NCBI GenBank assembly: GCA_019635015.1
Contig: JAHCAG010000007.1
Coordinates: 62,001-126,000 of the forward strand
Direction of reading: 5' to 3'
From: Burkholderiales bacterium
GTDB lineage: Bacteria > Pseudomonadota > Gammaproteobacteria > Burkholderiales > SG8-41
DNA length: 64,000 nucleotides
Made by a program: the position numbers and the translations under genes. Below are positions 51,903-61,312 of the stretch, in pieces (positions within the stretch are counted from its first letter, which is position 1; each line of letters begins with the position of its first letter). The notes under the pieces are model-generated. The model saw nothing but the letters and a program-made list of their open reading frames with translations, did not search any database and was not told the DNA's origin.

Positions 51903-53282
51903 CTATTTTAAAGCGAGCAGCGGGCGCAGCGCACGGACATCACGCAGGCGCTCAATGTGCCAGACGGTGTCGATCAGTCTCTCGCTGCGCCGCCGGCCGA
52001 GCAGCGGCAGCAGCAGGTCACGCGCCTTGGCCGCAACCTCCTCCCGCGGCATCGGGTTGGCCGCGGTTCCGCGCACGGCTTTCGTGTGATGGCGCAGCCG
52101 GCGGCCGTCGCGGGTGCTGATTTCGACGATGGCCTGGGTGGTCTTCGCCCGGCCCAGTGCAGCGCTGCCCTTGAGTTCGATCCTTTCCTTCAGCTTCAGC
52201 ACCCGCGGATCGCGCACGCGGCGGTCGTCATGCGCCGAGGCGAAGCTGATGTCGCCGTCAAGCAGCATCACTGCCACCAGGTGCTGGATGTTGATGCTGG
52301 CCATCGTGCGCTGGTTGACCGTGCGCGCGCCCTGGTCGTCGATGGTGATGGTCACGCGTTCAACGTCTTTCGCACCGATGCCGTGTTTCCCGATCAGGTT
52401 CATCACCGCATCCAGCGGCGCCTGGATCGGGTAACCGACGGCCCAGCGCTTGATAGAGGTGTTCATGATCTCGTAGCGGCGGCCGAGGTCCGCCACCAGT
52501 TTTTCCGGGCTCGCGGTCATGCCGTGGGCATGAAAAAAGCTGCGGTCACCGTCGAACACGTCCTCGACCCCGGTGAACTTCATCGACGCCATCAGCGCCG
52601 CGGTGACACCATTCCTCGCCGGCATGCCGCCGAAGTCGAAGGCCTTTTCGATGTGCTCGATGTCGCGTGCCCAGCACGACAGCCCCGAAGCCTGCTGTGC
52701 GGTGTACGACAGCAGGTAACGCGTCTGGTCGTAGTTCAGCCTCAGTATCGCCGCGGCAGCTGCCGCCGCGCCGAACATGTGGCCGAAACTGTGGGTCGAA
52801 TGGCCGCGCTCGCGGAAACGCTCGATGCCCAGCGCGATCGACATCCGCGCGCAGACGTCATAACCCAGCACCATGGCCCGCAGCAGTGCCGTGCCGCCGG
52901 CGCGTTCGCGTTCAGCCAGCGCCAACGCTGCCGGCACCACGCCGCAGCCGGGATGCACCAGCGCGAGGTAATAGGTGTCGTCGGTCTCGTCGGCATGGGC
53001 GTGCATGCCATTGGCCAGCGCGGCGTTGATCGCGGTGCTGCGGATGTCCGAACCGATCACCGTGGCCTCGGGCACGCCGCCCTGGGTCGCGATGAATTCG
53101 ATCGCGCGGCGACCCGGCAGCAGCCGCGAACCGGAGAGCATCGCCGCCAGCGTATCGAGCAGGTGGTGCCTGGCGCGCTCGGTGACCTTCGCCGGCAGCG
53201 CGCGGCGCGGTGCGGCGGCGATGTATGCGGCGAGCCTGTGCATCAGCAGCGAAATTTTCGCCGCGGTTTTCCTCGCAGCCAT
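51903..53282 (-). CDS. MmgE/PrpD family protein 1
   Basis: The 459-residue protein belongs to the MmgE/PrpD superfamily (2-methylcitrate dehydratase relatives), with HHLLDTLAAMLSGSRLLPG, HADETDDTYYLALVHPG and RNGVTAALMA. Family members in such clusters dehydrate or isomerise tricarboxylic or hydroxy acids. I start at ATG 53282; ATG 53243 is also possible. The upstream Bug receptor gene ends at 53288 and is likely in the same operon. Confidence 0.88.
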   Translation of the reverse strand: MAARKTAAKISLLMHRLAAYIAAAPRRALPAKVTERARHHLLDTLAAMLSGSRLLPGRRAIEFIATQGGVPEATVIGSDIRSTAINAALANGMHAHADETDDTYYLALVHPGCGVVPAALALAERERAGGTALLRAMVLGYDVCARMSIALGIERFRERGHSTHSFGHMFGAAAAAAAILRLNYDQTRYLLSYTAQQASGLSCWARDIEHIEKAFDFGGMPARNGVTAALMASMKFTGVEDVFDGDRSFFHAHGMTASPEKLVADLGRRYEIMNTSIKRWAVGYPIQAPLDAVMNLIGKHGIGAKDVERVTITIDDQGARTVNQRTMASINIQHLVAVMLLDGDISFASAHDDRRVRDPRVLKLKERIELKGSAALGRAKTTQAIVEISTRDGRRLRHHTKAVRGTAANPMPREEVAAKARDLLLPLLGRRRSERLIDTVWHIERLRDVRALRPLLALK

Positions 53283-53287
53283 TCCTC

Positions 53288-54253
53288 TTATTCCGGCTTG
53301 ATGCCGGCGGCCTGTATCACTTTCGCCCACTTCGCGGTTTCACTGCGCAGGTAGGTGGCGAATTCCTCGGGACTGCTGCCGACAGGCTCGGCGCCGTCGT
53401 TGAGCAGGCGCTGGCGCACTTCCGGGTTCTGCAGTGCGCGGACCACGCCGGCATGCAGTTTGTTGACGATGTCGCGCGGCGTGCCAGCCGGCGCCAGTAC
53501 GCCATACCACTGCACGGCCTCGTACCCCGGCACGCCGGCCTCGGCGATGGTCGGGATGTCTTCGGCACCCGGCGCGCGTTTCGAACCGGTGACGCCGAGC
53601 GCGCGCAAGCGGCCCGACTGGATATGCGGCTTCGCCGACAGCATGTTGGGCATCATTGCCGGCACATGGCCGGCGATGAGATCGGTGACGCCGGGACCGG
53701 AGCCCTTGTACGGGATGTGCAGCATCTTCACACCGGTCATCACCAGGAACAGTTCCATCGACAGATGCGGGCTGGTGCCGACACCGGCGGAGGCGAAGTT
53801 GATCTGGCCGGGACGCGGTTTCACCAGCGCGATGAACTCCTTCACGTTCCGGGCCGGCAGCGAAGGATGCACCACCAGCACGTTCGACAGCGACACTGCC
53901 TGAGAAACCGGCGCGAAGTCCTTCAGCGCGTCGTAGGGCACTTTTTTGTACATCGCCGGATTGATCGCCAGCGTGCTGATGCCCATCAGCAGCGTGTAGC
54001 CGTCGGGTGCGGCGCGCGCCACCGCCTCGCCGCCGATCATCGTGCCGGCGCCGGCGCGATTCTCGACGATGACCTGCTGGCCGAGAAACTGGGTCAGCTG
54101 CGGCGCAAGGATGCGCGCCGAGATGTCGGTGCCGCCGCCCGGCGCCGAAGGCACCACCAGCCGCACCGTGCGCGTCGGGTAGTTCTGTGCCACCACCGGC
54201 AGCGCCAGTATCGACAAGGCGATGAATGATGACAAGCACTTGATTTTATTCAT
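53288..54253 (-). CDS. Bug-type (TctC family) substrate-binding protein 4
   Basis: The 321-residue receptor has a signal peptide (MNKIKCLSSFIALSILALPV, ending VAQ), YPTRTVRLVVPSAPGGGTDIS, VIVENRAGAGTMIGGE, HIPYKGSGPGVTD and WAKVIQAAGIKPE. AGGAG precedes ATG 54253. Its first codons are part of IHF-like element copy 9 (54233-54260). The position between SMP-30 and PrpD genes suggests a single uptake-catabolic operon. Confidence 0.93.
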   Translation of the reverse strand: MNKIKCLSSFIALSILALPVVAQNYPTRTVRLVVPSAPGGGTDISARILAPQLTQFLGQQVIVENRAGAGTMIGGEAVARAAPDGYTLLMGISTLAINPAMYKKVPYDALKDFAPVSQAVSLSNVLVVHPSLPARNVKEFIALVKPRPGQINFASAGVGTSPHLSMELFLVMTGVKMLHIPYKGSGPGVTDLIAGHVPAMMPNMLSAKPHIQSGRLRALGVTGSKRAPGAEDIPTIAEAGVPGYEAVQWYGVLAPAGTPRDIVNKLHAGVVRALQNPEVRQRLLNDGAEPVGSSPEEFATYLRSETAKWAKVIQAAGIKPE

Positions 54254-54260
54254 TATTTTT
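54233..54260 (-). repeat. A+T-rich IHF-like element, copy 9
   Basis: Read on the minus strand, the core AATCAAGTGCTTG (plus 54233-54245) matches WATCAANNNNTTR exactly and follows AAAAAAATAATGAATAA. It spans the start codon and first codons of Bug gene 4. Confidence 0.45.
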
Positions 54261-54266
54261 TTCTCC

Positions 54267-55187
54267 TCAGAGATGCGAATACAACAGTTTGCCCGCCACC
54301 GGCATCTTCGCCGCAAGAATTTCACCGCGATAGGAATCACAGATGTAGAGGGTTTTGCGATCGGGGCCGCCGTAAGCCATGTTGGTCATGCGCGCGCCCT
54401 TGTTGCGGCCCTGCACCCGCGCCAGCGGTTCACCCATCGGACCGAACAACCAGATGATGCCAGGCCGCGCATGCGCCGCCGACAGGTTGCCGGCCTCATC
54501 CATCGCCAGGCCGTCGGGACCGTGGATGCCGGGCAGCACACAGAACACGCCCGCCTTGTTCACCGCGCCGCCCTTGAGCGGGCAATGCCACATGCAGTTG
54601 GCGCGGGTCATTGCGACGTACATCACCTTGTCCTGCGGATCGAGCACGATGCCGTTGGGACTGGGTCCGTTCGTGATCAGGCAATCAAGCCGGCCTTCGC
54701 TGCTGTGGCGGTAAACGCGCCCCGTCGGATCGTGAATGCCGGTCTGGCCCTGGTCGGTGAAGTAAAGATCGCCGTTCTTCGCGAATGCCAGGTCGTTGAC
54801 TCCCTTGAAGCCCTCGGATTGGTTGTGGGTCAGGAAGTCTTCGACGCGGCCCGTTTTCGGATCGCAGCGCAGGATGCCACGGCGGTAATCGGCAATGTAC
54901 AGGGAACCATCCTTGTGCACCGCAAGTCCGTTGGGCCAGCCGTCGTATTCGGCGGCGACATCGAATTCACCCTGCGGCGACATCCTGAGGATGCGGCCAT
55001 AGGGAATGTCGACCATGTAGAGATTGCCCGCACGGTCGAAGGCCGGACCCTCGAGAAAACAGTCGAGCTTCGATCCCGGATGGTTGGCATCGATCCAGCT
55101 CGACGGTGCGCCGCCCTTGCGCAGACGGTCGGGCACGGACGCAAAGACTTCCGCCTCGATCAGCGGCGGCGGTTCAAAAAACGACAT
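54267..55187 (-). CDS. SMP-30/gluconolactonase-family protein 1
   Basis: The 306-residue six-bladed beta-propeller carries EGPAFDRAGNLYMVDIPYGRI, GWPNGLAVHKDGSLYIAD, NDLAFAKNGDLYFTDQGQ and PNGIVLDPQDKVMYVA, the repeated family blades with metal-site residues (E in EGP, N in NDL, D in the later GPDG). It hydrolyses a lactone. No signal peptide. It is similar throughout to the protein at 60350. Confidence 0.92.
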   Translation of the reverse strand: MSFFEPPPLIEAEVFASVPDRLRKGGAPSSWIDANHPGSKLDCFLEGPAFDRAGNLYMVDIPYGRILRMSPQGEFDVAAEYDGWPNGLAVHKDGSLYIADYRRGILRCDPKTGRVEDFLTHNQSEGFKGVNDLAFAKNGDLYFTDQGQTGIHDPTGRVYRHSSEGRLDCLITNGPSPNGIVLDPQDKVMYVAMTRANCMWHCPLKGGAVNKAGVFCVLPGIHGPDGLAMDEAGNLSAAHARPGIIWLFGPMGEPLARVQGRNKGARMTNMAYGGPDRKTLYICDSYRGEILAAKMPVAGKLLYSHL

Positions 55188-55220
55188 CGGGACTCCTCCG
55201 GATAAAGGGCGACCAGCCGG

Positions 55221-56183
55221 TCATTCCGCCGGAATGCCGGCATCCTTGATGACTTTGGCCCATTTGGCAATTTCAGACTTGATATAGGCCGCGAAAGCCG
55301 CAGGCGTGCCGCCGTCGGGCTCGAAACCCTGCGCTTCCAGGCGCTGGCGGGTCGGGCCTGCAAGAATCTTCACCACGTCGCCATGCAGCCGGTCGATGAC
55401 CGGTTTCGGCGTGCGCGCCGGCGCCAGCAGCCCGTACCAGGTCGCCGCCTCGTAACCCTTGACGCCCGCCTCGGCGATGGTCGGCAGATCCGGCATCGCC
55501 TGCGAGCGCTTGGCGGTGGTCACCGCCACCGGCCGCACCTTGCCCGATTTCACATGCGGCATCGCCGCCGGCATGGTCGCGAACATGATCTGCACTTCAC
55601 CGGAAATCGTGGCCACCAGCGCCGGGCCGCCGCCCTTGAAGGGGATGTGCACCATGTCGATCCCCGCCAGCGATTTCAGCAGCTCGCCCGCAAGGTGCGA
55701 TGAACTGCCGACTCCGGCCGAGGGAAAATTGAGGGCGCCGGGTTTTGCCTTCGCCAGCGCAACCAGTTCCTTGATGCTTTTCACCGGCATCGAGGGATGT
55801 GCGACGAGGATGTTGGGCGTGATCGCCACCAGGCTCACCGGCGCAAAATCCTTCACCGGGTCAAAGCCGAGTTTTTTGAACAGGCTGACGTTGACCGCGT
55901 TCGGCGCGACATTGCCCATCAGCAACGTGTGGCCGTCAGGCAAGGCGCGCGCGGCGAGTTCGGTGCCGATGTTGCCGGTGGCCCCGCCGCGGTTGTCGAC
56001 GACCACTTGCTGGCCCAGTGTCTGGCTCAGCTGTTCGGCCATCACGCGCCCGACCTGGTCGGTGCCGCCGCCCGGCGGATAGGCGACGATCATGCGGATC
56101 GGCCGCAGCGGGTAGTTGTCGGCGGCCTGCACCGCGGCTGCAGCCGCACACAGCGCCGCCAGCAGCGCACATTGCATCTTCAT
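55221..56183 (-). CDS. Bug-type (TctC family) substrate-binding protein 5
   Basis: The 320-residue receptor has a signal peptide (MKMQCALLAALCAAAAAVQA), YPLRPIRMIVAYPPGGGTDQVGR, VVVDNRGGATGNIGTE, HIPFKGGGPALV and WAKVIKDAGIPAE. GGAGGAGATTGTG precedes ATG 56183. It lies between SMP-30 and oxidoreductase genes on the same strand. Confidence 0.93.
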   Translation of the reverse strand: MKMQCALLAALCAAAAAVQAADNYPLRPIRMIVAYPPGGGTDQVGRVMAEQLSQTLGQQVVVDNRGGATGNIGTELAARALPDGHTLLMGNVAPNAVNVSLFKKLGFDPVKDFAPVSLVAITPNILVAHPSMPVKSIKELVALAKAKPGALNFPSAGVGSSSHLAGELLKSLAGIDMVHIPFKGGGPALVATISGEVQIMFATMPAAMPHVKSGKVRPVAVTTAKRSQAMPDLPTIAEAGVKGYEAATWYGLLAPARTPKPVIDRLHGDVVKILAGPTRQRLEAQGFEPDGGTPAAFAAYIKSEIAKWAKVIKDAGIPAE

Positions 56184-56205
56184 CACAATCTCCTCCGTGT
56201 CTGTG

Positions 56206-57384
56206 TTATTGCGCCAGTGGCAGCGACACCGGGCGGCCCGTGGCCATCGAATGTTCGATCGCCAGCGTGACCTCAAGGTTGTGCCGCGCCTCGCGCGGTT
56301 TCGCCAGCGTGCAGGGTTTGCCCATGGCAAGGTGGTCGAGCCAGGCCCGCGTTTCATTGGCGATCGGCCCCCAGAATTCGCCCAGCGCCCAGTCGCCGGG
56401 TGTTCCGCTTTGCAGGAACACCATGTTGACGTTGTGATCCGGCAGGTAGACGTGCGGAATGCCCTTCTCGGTGTACATCAGCTGGTCGGTGTGGTCGTCA
56501 TCGAGAATCATCACGCCGTCGGTGCCGACCAGTTCGACGCGGGCGGCATGGCCCAGCGCGGGATATTTCTCCGGCAGGGCGTAACTGATGCCGAGGTTGA
56601 TCACGGCGCCGTCGGAATAGGTCAGGATGGCATAGCTGATGTCCTCGACCCCGGGATAACCCGCGTCCCTGAGCACGCCCTTCTGCCCGCGCGCATAGAC
56701 CTCGACCAGGTGATGGCCTTCGTGGAACCAGTTCATCAGGTCGACGTAGTAGGTCAGCGCATCGACCACCGGCGTCGCGTGAGGATTGCGCTGGAGCATG
56801 CCCAGCGCCTGCGAGCGCGAATTGAACACCCGTGCCGCGCCTCCGGTCAGGCGGCCGAGGCGGCCCTGCACGATCTGCTCCTTGGCGATCTGGTAACGCT
56901 CCTTGTAGCGCCGGCTGTAGCCGACATGCACGGGAACGCCGGATTTCTCGATGGTCCGGATCACGCGGTCGGCGTCGGCCAGGGACAGCGCGATCGGCTT
57001 TTCCACCAGCACCGGCTTGCCCAGCTCCAGCGCCTTCAGGATCGGCGCCAGATGCTCGCCCTCGCTGGTCGAGACAATGACCGCGTTGACCTCGGGATGG
57101 GCAATGATCGCGTCATTGTCGCCGGAGTGCACGGCGGCGCCAACCTTCTTTGCCAGCGCCTCGGCCTTCTTCGGATCCTGGTCCGAGGTGGCAATGAAAT
57201 TCACCGCGGGATGTCCCGCTGCGAGCTGCGCGCGCAGCCCGCCAATGCGGCCGGAACCGATCACGGCCAGACCCAGGCTCTTGCGTTCGATGATCTGCTC
57301 CCCCGATGCCGCGCTGCGTGACTGCTGCCGCGGCGTGAATTGATGTTTCAGGCTTGCGCGGGAATGCGCTTGTCGCCAGAGCAC
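56206..57384 (-). CDS. Gfo/Idh/MocA family oxidoreductase, uncertain start
   Basis: A 392-residue frame from a GTG at 57384. The true Rossmann domain begins at about residue 36, SLGLAVIGSGRIGGLRAQLA, then VLVEKPIAL with the EKP motif and the C-terminal domain with DALTYYVDLMNW. No ATG, GTG or TTG lies near the domain start, but GGGGGAG (57298-57304) stands six bases before an ATC at 57291. It probably oxidises a sugar acid or inositol-type substrate; the neighbours are a Bug receptor and an SMP-30 lactonase. Confidence 0.85.
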   Translation of the reverse strand: MLWRQAHSRASLKHQFTPRQQSRSAASGEQIIERKSLGLAVIGSGRIGGLRAQLAAGHPAVNFIATSDQDPKKAEALAKKVGAAVHSGDNDAIIAHPEVNAVIVSTSEGEHLAPILKALELGKPVLVEKPIALSLADADRVIRTIEKSGVPVHVGYSRRYKERYQIAKEQIVQGRLGRLTGGAARVFNSRSQALGMLQRNPHATPVVDALTYYVDLMNWFHEGHHLVEVYARGQKGVLRDAGYPGVEDISYAILTYSDGAVINLGISYALPEKYPALGHAARVELVGTDGVMILDDDHTDQLMYTEKGIPHVYLPDHNVNMVFLQSGTPGDWALGEFWGPIANETRAWLDHLAMGKPCTLAKPREARHNLEVTLAIEHSMATGRPVSLPLAQ

Positions 57385-57423
57385 CGCAGTCTAGCCAAGG
57401 GACACCGGGGATACAAGCCGGAC

Positions 57424-57456
57424 ACACGCCGTCCCACAGCATGTGGAACGGCGTGT
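57424..57456. repeat. Inverted repeat, 15-bp stem
   Basis: ACACGCCGTCCCACA (57424-57438) pairs with TGTGGAACGGCGTGT (57442-57456) with one mismatch and a three-base loop. No T-run follows on either side. It lies between the oxidoreductase gene and Bug gene 6 and could be an operator or RNA hairpin. Nothing else was recognised in this gap. Confidence 0.7.
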
Positions 57457-57542
57457 CGCATCAAGGGAAAAAAGAAGCGCCCGCGCGGAGAGGGGTGGGG
57501 AAGAACGGCGCAGACGCGTAAACCGGAACGGCTTTCCGCCGT

Positions 57543-58532
57543 CTACTGTTTCTGTATGCCGGCAGCGTTGACGACCTGCTGCCAGCGCGCGAGTTCCTCG
57601 GTGAGGTACTTCGAAAACTCCTGCGGAGCGCTGACACGCACGGTCAGGCCCTGGCCGGTAAAGCGCTCGGCGACCCGCGGATCGCGCGACAGCTTCGCGA
57701 GGTCGCCCTGGAAACGCTTGACCACGGCGGCCGGAGTTCCGGCCGGCACCAGCATGCCGTACCAGGTGGTGTACGAAAATCCAGGCAGGCCTGCTTCGAT
57801 CGCGGTCGGGATGTCGGACGCCGCATCGACGCGTTTCTCGCTGGTGACGGCGACGCCGGTGAGGCGCCCCGCACGCACCTGGGGCAGCGCGGTGGCCATG
57901 TTGGTCACCATGTACTGGATCTCGCCCGAGAGCAGCCCGGTGGTGGCAAGACCGGCGCTCTTGTACGGCACGTGGATCGTGTCAACCCTGGCCGAGAGCT
58001 TGAACAGTTCGTTGGCGAGGTGGCTCGCCGTGCCGTTGCCGGCAGAACCGAAGGCATACTTGCCCGGTTCCTTCTTGAACAGCGCGATCAGTTCGGCCAG
58101 TGTTTTTGCAGGAACCTTCGGATTGACGGCGATGATGCTGGGCTGGTCGGCGATCAGCGTCACCGGCGCAAAATCCTTCAGCACATCGAAGCCGATGTTC
58201 TTGAACAGTGCCGGACCGATCGCCATCGTCGAACTCGACACCAGCGCGGTATAGCCGTCGGCCGGCGCCTTGGCGACGATCATCGTGCCCATGGTGCCCC
58301 CCGCGCCGGGCCGGTTGTCAATGACCAGTGTCTGTCCCCAGGCATCCGACAGGGCATGGGCCGCGATGCGGGCAACGATGTCACTGCCGCCGCCGGGCGC
58401 CAGCGGCACGACCACGCGTATCGGTTTGGAGGGGTAGGACTGGGTCTGTGCGGCCAGCGGCGCAGCGCCCAGTGCGAGGCCGGCGAACACCAGTCCGCTG
58501 GCCAGCGAAAATGCAGTAGGTCGTATCAACAC
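57543..58532 (-). CDS. Bug-type (TctC family) substrate-binding protein 6
   Basis: The 329-residue receptor has a signal peptide ending LAAQ (residues 1-29), YPSKPIRVVVPLAPGGGSDIVAR, LVIDNRPGAGGTMGT, HVPYKSAGLATT and WQQVVNAAGIQKQ. The start is ATG 58532. The following oxidoreductase gene is beyond a 158-base gap that holds a hairpin. Confidence 0.93.
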   Translation of the reverse strand: MLIRPTAFSLASGLVFAGLALGAAPLAAQTQSYPSKPIRVVVPLAPGGGSDIVARIAAHALSDAWGQTLVIDNRPGAGGTMGTMIVAKAPADGYTALVSSSTMAIGPALFKNIGFDVLKDFAPVTLIADQPSIIAVNPKVPAKTLAELIALFKKEPGKYAFGSAGNGTASHLANELFKLSARVDTIHVPYKSAGLATTGLLSGEIQYMVTNMATALPQVRAGRLTGVAVTSEKRVDAASDIPTAIEAGLPGFSYTTWYGMLVPAGTPAAVVKRFQGDLAKLSRDPRVAERFTGQGLTVRVSAPQEFSKYLTEELARWQQVVNAAGIQKQ

Positions 58533-58667
58533 GGCGGAATTCCTTGTTTCGCGCAGCGCCGTTGCGCTGCAAGCGAGGGAACTCTAACCGCCGTTCGTTA
58601 CAGCAACATGACAACTGATCGCATCATTTGCCGGCGATGCGGGAGCAGCTCCGGAATCCGGCCAGCG

Positions 58668-60269
58668 TCAACGCACTGGCGGCGCGAGGTCGACCGCCCG
58701 CGCGCGCAGGGCTTTGTCTTCCCTCAGCTGCGACTTGAGGATCTTGTGCGTCGGAGTGTGCGGCAGTTCATCGACGAAGGCGACGAAGCGCGGCACTTTC
58801 TGCGGCGCGAGCCGCGCGCGGCACCAGTCGGCGATTTCCTCCGCGGCGACCCTGGCACCCTTTTTCACAGCCACCACGACGAAGATCTCATCTTCGCCCA
58901 GTTCCGAGGGCACTGCAATGGTGCCGGCCTCGGCAACGGCCGGATGCTCGCCGACGACGCGATCGAGTTCGGCGGCGGCGATGTTCTCGCCGCGGCGGCG
59001 GATGATGTCGCGCTTGCGCGAGATGAAATGGAAATAGCCGTCACTGTCGCGCCTGACCAGGTCGCCGGTCTTGAACCAGCCGTCGTGAAAGGCGTTCGCG
59101 GTCTGCTCCGGATCGCGGAAATAGCCCTGCATGATGATCGGCGTCTTCACCCACAGCTCGCCGGGCTCGCCGTCCGGCAGGTCGCGCCCCTCGTCGTCGA
59201 CGACACGGCACTGCGCCCAGGGCCGCGCCGGATCGGGATGGCGGCCGATCGGCCCCATGCTGCCGAGCTTCTGCGGGCCCTCGAAGGGATTGCAGGTCAC
59301 GCCGGGAATCTCGGTCATGCCATAGCCGCCGATGCGGTGCGGAATCCTGAAATCATTCCTGAATGTTTCATCCATGCTCGCACGCACGCCATAGACTTTG
59401 GTGATCCTGTGTTCGGGCCGGAATTCCTCGCGCGGCCGCGCGCGCAGGATGCTGCCGATGGCCTCGATGATGTTGACCTCGGTGGCGCCGGTGTCGACCG
59501 CGGTCTGCCAGAAGGTCGAGGCTGAAAATTTCGGCACGATGATCATGCAGGCCCCGGCGGCGAGCGTTCCCGCCACCGAGTAGAACATCGCGTTGATGTG
59601 GAACAGCGGCAGCACGACCATCACGCGATCGTCGTCCTGGAGGTAGACACGCTGCACGAAAGCTTCACCACCGGTGACAAAGCTCCGCTGGCTGTGCATC
59701 GCTCCCTTCGGAAAGCCGGTGGTGCCCGAGGTGTAGACGATCAGGCAGGTGTCGTCGCCCCTGATGTCATTCGGCAAATCCGCAGCTGGCGCGTTTTTCA
59801 GCAGATCATCGAGCGCCGGCGCATCGGCTGCAGCGGCATCAAGCATCACGAACCAGGCCGGCGTCTTCAGGCCCTCAACAGCCTTGCGCGCAACCTCCAG
59901 CGTGTCCCGGGTTGCCGCCACCGCGCTCACTTCGGCATGGTGCAGCACATATTTCGCCTCTTCCACGCCGAATTCCGGGTTCACCGGCACCATGATCGCG
60001 CCGAGCCGCGCCAGCGCGCAGAGCATCAGCACATGGCCGTCACAGTTGCGCGCCATCACCGCCATGCGATCGCCCTTGCGGATGCCGCGGGAAGCCAGCA
60101 CGCGGGCTGCAGCGTCGACCGCAGCGGAAAATTCGCCCCAGGACCAGTTGTGATCGCGGAAAACGATGAAGGGGCGCGCGGGATCGCGGCCGGCGCGGCT
60201 TTTCAGCACGCCGTTCAGCGTGTAGTCGTGTTCAGCGTACAGACGCAGGACTTCGAGGGGCTTTTTCAT
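58668..60269 (-). CDS. Acyl-CoA synthetase (AMP-forming), CaiC/class I adenylate-forming type
   Basis: The 533-residue protein has the P-loop IVYTSGTTGFPKGAMHSQ near residue 180, GGYGMTEIPGVTCNPFEG and GWFKTGDLVRRDSDGYFHFISRKRDIIRRRGENI (split) with the hinge and adenylate contacts. A C-terminal lysine lies in HKILKSQLRE. It would activate a carboxylic acid with ATP and CoA, similar to crotonobetaine/carnitine ligases. The start is ATG 60269, divergent from the SMP-30 gene. Confidence 0.92.
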   Translation of the reverse strand: MKKPLEVLRLYAEHDYTLNGVLKSRAGRDPARPFIVFRDHNWSWGEFSAAVDAAARVLASRGIRKGDRMAVMARNCDGHVLMLCALARLGAIMVPVNPEFGVEEAKYVLHHAEVSAVAATRDTLEVARKAVEGLKTPAWFVMLDAAAADAPALDDLLKNAPAADLPNDIRGDDTCLIVYTSGTTGFPKGAMHSQRSFVTGGEAFVQRVYLQDDDRVMVVLPLFHINAMFYSVAGTLAAGACMIIVPKFSASTFWQTAVDTGATEVNIIEAIGSILRARPREEFRPEHRITKVYGVRASMDETFRNDFRIPHRIGGYGMTEIPGVTCNPFEGPQKLGSMGPIGRHPDPARPWAQCRVVDDEGRDLPDGEPGELWVKTPIIMQGYFRDPEQTANAFHDGWFKTGDLVRRDSDGYFHFISRKRDIIRRRGENIAAAELDRVVGEHPAVAEAGTIAVPSELGEDEIFVVVAVKKGARVAAEEIADWCRARLAPQKVPRFVAFVDELPHTPTHKILKSQLREDKALRARAVDLAPPVR

Positions 60270-60283
60270 GGCGGCACTGAGTG

Positions 60284-60311
60284 TTGGTGTCTGCGGATTC
60301 TGGCATACAAT
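60284..60311 (+). promoter_or_regulatory. Candidate sigma-70 promoter for SMP-30 gene 2
   Basis: TTGGTG (60284-60289) and TACAAT (60306-60311) are 16 bases apart, close to a sigma-70 promoter. It is in the divergent region, about 40 bases before ATG 60350. Confidence 0.4.
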
Positions 60312-60349
60312 CCCCGCACCTTCCGTCGACCAGTCCATATAGAGAGACC

Positions 60350-61270
60350 ATGAGCCTCTTCGCCCCGCCCGAACGCATCACCGCCGACGTTTTCGCCGAA
60401 CTGCCGAAGAAATACCGCCGTACGAAAGTATCGGCCGAGCGCCTCGCCGCCGGCCGCCCCGCGCCGCAGGGCGGCTGCTTCCTCGAAGGCCCGTCCTTCG
60501 ACCGCAAGGGCAACCTCTACGTCACCGACATCCCCTTTGGCCGCATTTTCCGCATTTCGCCGAAAGGCCAGTGGGATCTGGTCGTCGAATACGACGGCGA
60601 ACCGAACGGCCTGAAAATCCACAAGGACGGGCGCATTTTTGTCACCGACCACAAACACGGCCTGATGCTGCTCGATGTGAAACGCGGCCGCATCGAAACC
60701 CTGATCAACCGTTACAACCTCGAAACCTTCAAGGGCCTCAATGACCTGGTGTTCGCATCGAACGGCGACCTCTACTTCACCGACCAGGGCCAGAGCGGCC
60801 TGCAGAATCCGACCGGCGCGGTCTACCGGCTGCGCGCGAACGGCAGGCTGGAACGCATCGCCGACAACATCCCCAGCCCCAACGGCCTGGTGCTCAACGC
60901 GGCGGAAAACACGCTGTTCGTCGCGGTGACCCGTGCCAACGCGGTGTGGCGCCTGCCGCTGCTGCCCGACGGCACAGTGTCGCGGATGGGCGTGTTCATC
61001 CAGATGAGCGGCGGCCGCGGTCCGGACGGCATGGCCATCGACGAGGATGACGGACTGGCGGTGGCGCACCCGGACATGGGCGCGGTGTGGGTGTTCAACC
61101 ATCGCGGCGAGCCGCTCTACCGCATCGACTCGCCGGGTTCGGACGTGGTGACCAACTGCGCCTGGGGTGTGAAGGATCCGCACACGCTGTACATCGTCGA
61201 CTCCGAAGGCGGCGCAATCCTCAGCGCGGAACTGCCGACGCCTGGACGGAAGATGTACGGATTGACCTGA
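60350..61270 (+). CDS. SMP-30/gluconolactonase-family protein 2
   Basis: A 306-residue beta-propeller with EGPSFDRKGNLYVTDIPFGRI, GEPNGLKIHKDGRIFVTD, NDLVFASNGDLYFTDQGQ and PNGLVLNAAENTLFVA, a paralogue of the protein at 54267-55187. It hydrolyses a lactone. The start ATG 60350 follows AGAGAGACC. The gene is convergent with the PrpD-family gene 2. Confidence 0.92.
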   Translation: MSLFAPPERITADVFAELPKKYRRTKVSAERLAAGRPAPQGGCFLEGPSFDRKGNLYVTDIPFGRIFRISPKGQWDLVVEYDGEPNGLKIHKDGRIFVTDHKHGLMLLDVKRGRIETLINRYNLETFKGLNDLVFASNGDLYFTDQGQSGLQNPTGAVYRLRANGRLERIADNIPSPNGLVLNAAENTLFVAVTRANAVWRLPLLPDGTVSRMGVFIQMSGGRGPDGMAIDEDDGLAVAHPDMGAVWVFNHRGEPLYRIDSPGSDVVTNCAWGVKDPHTLYIVDSEGGAILSAELPTPGRKMYGLT

Positions 61271-61312
61271 CGCAGCCGTCACCCCGCTCCCGCCGGGGTG
61301 ACGTGCCCGGTC

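Noticed and set aside
57424..57456. Rho-independent terminator after the oxidoreductase or Bug gene
   Set aside because: The hairpin is good but has no T-run in either direction, so it is listed only as an inverted repeat.
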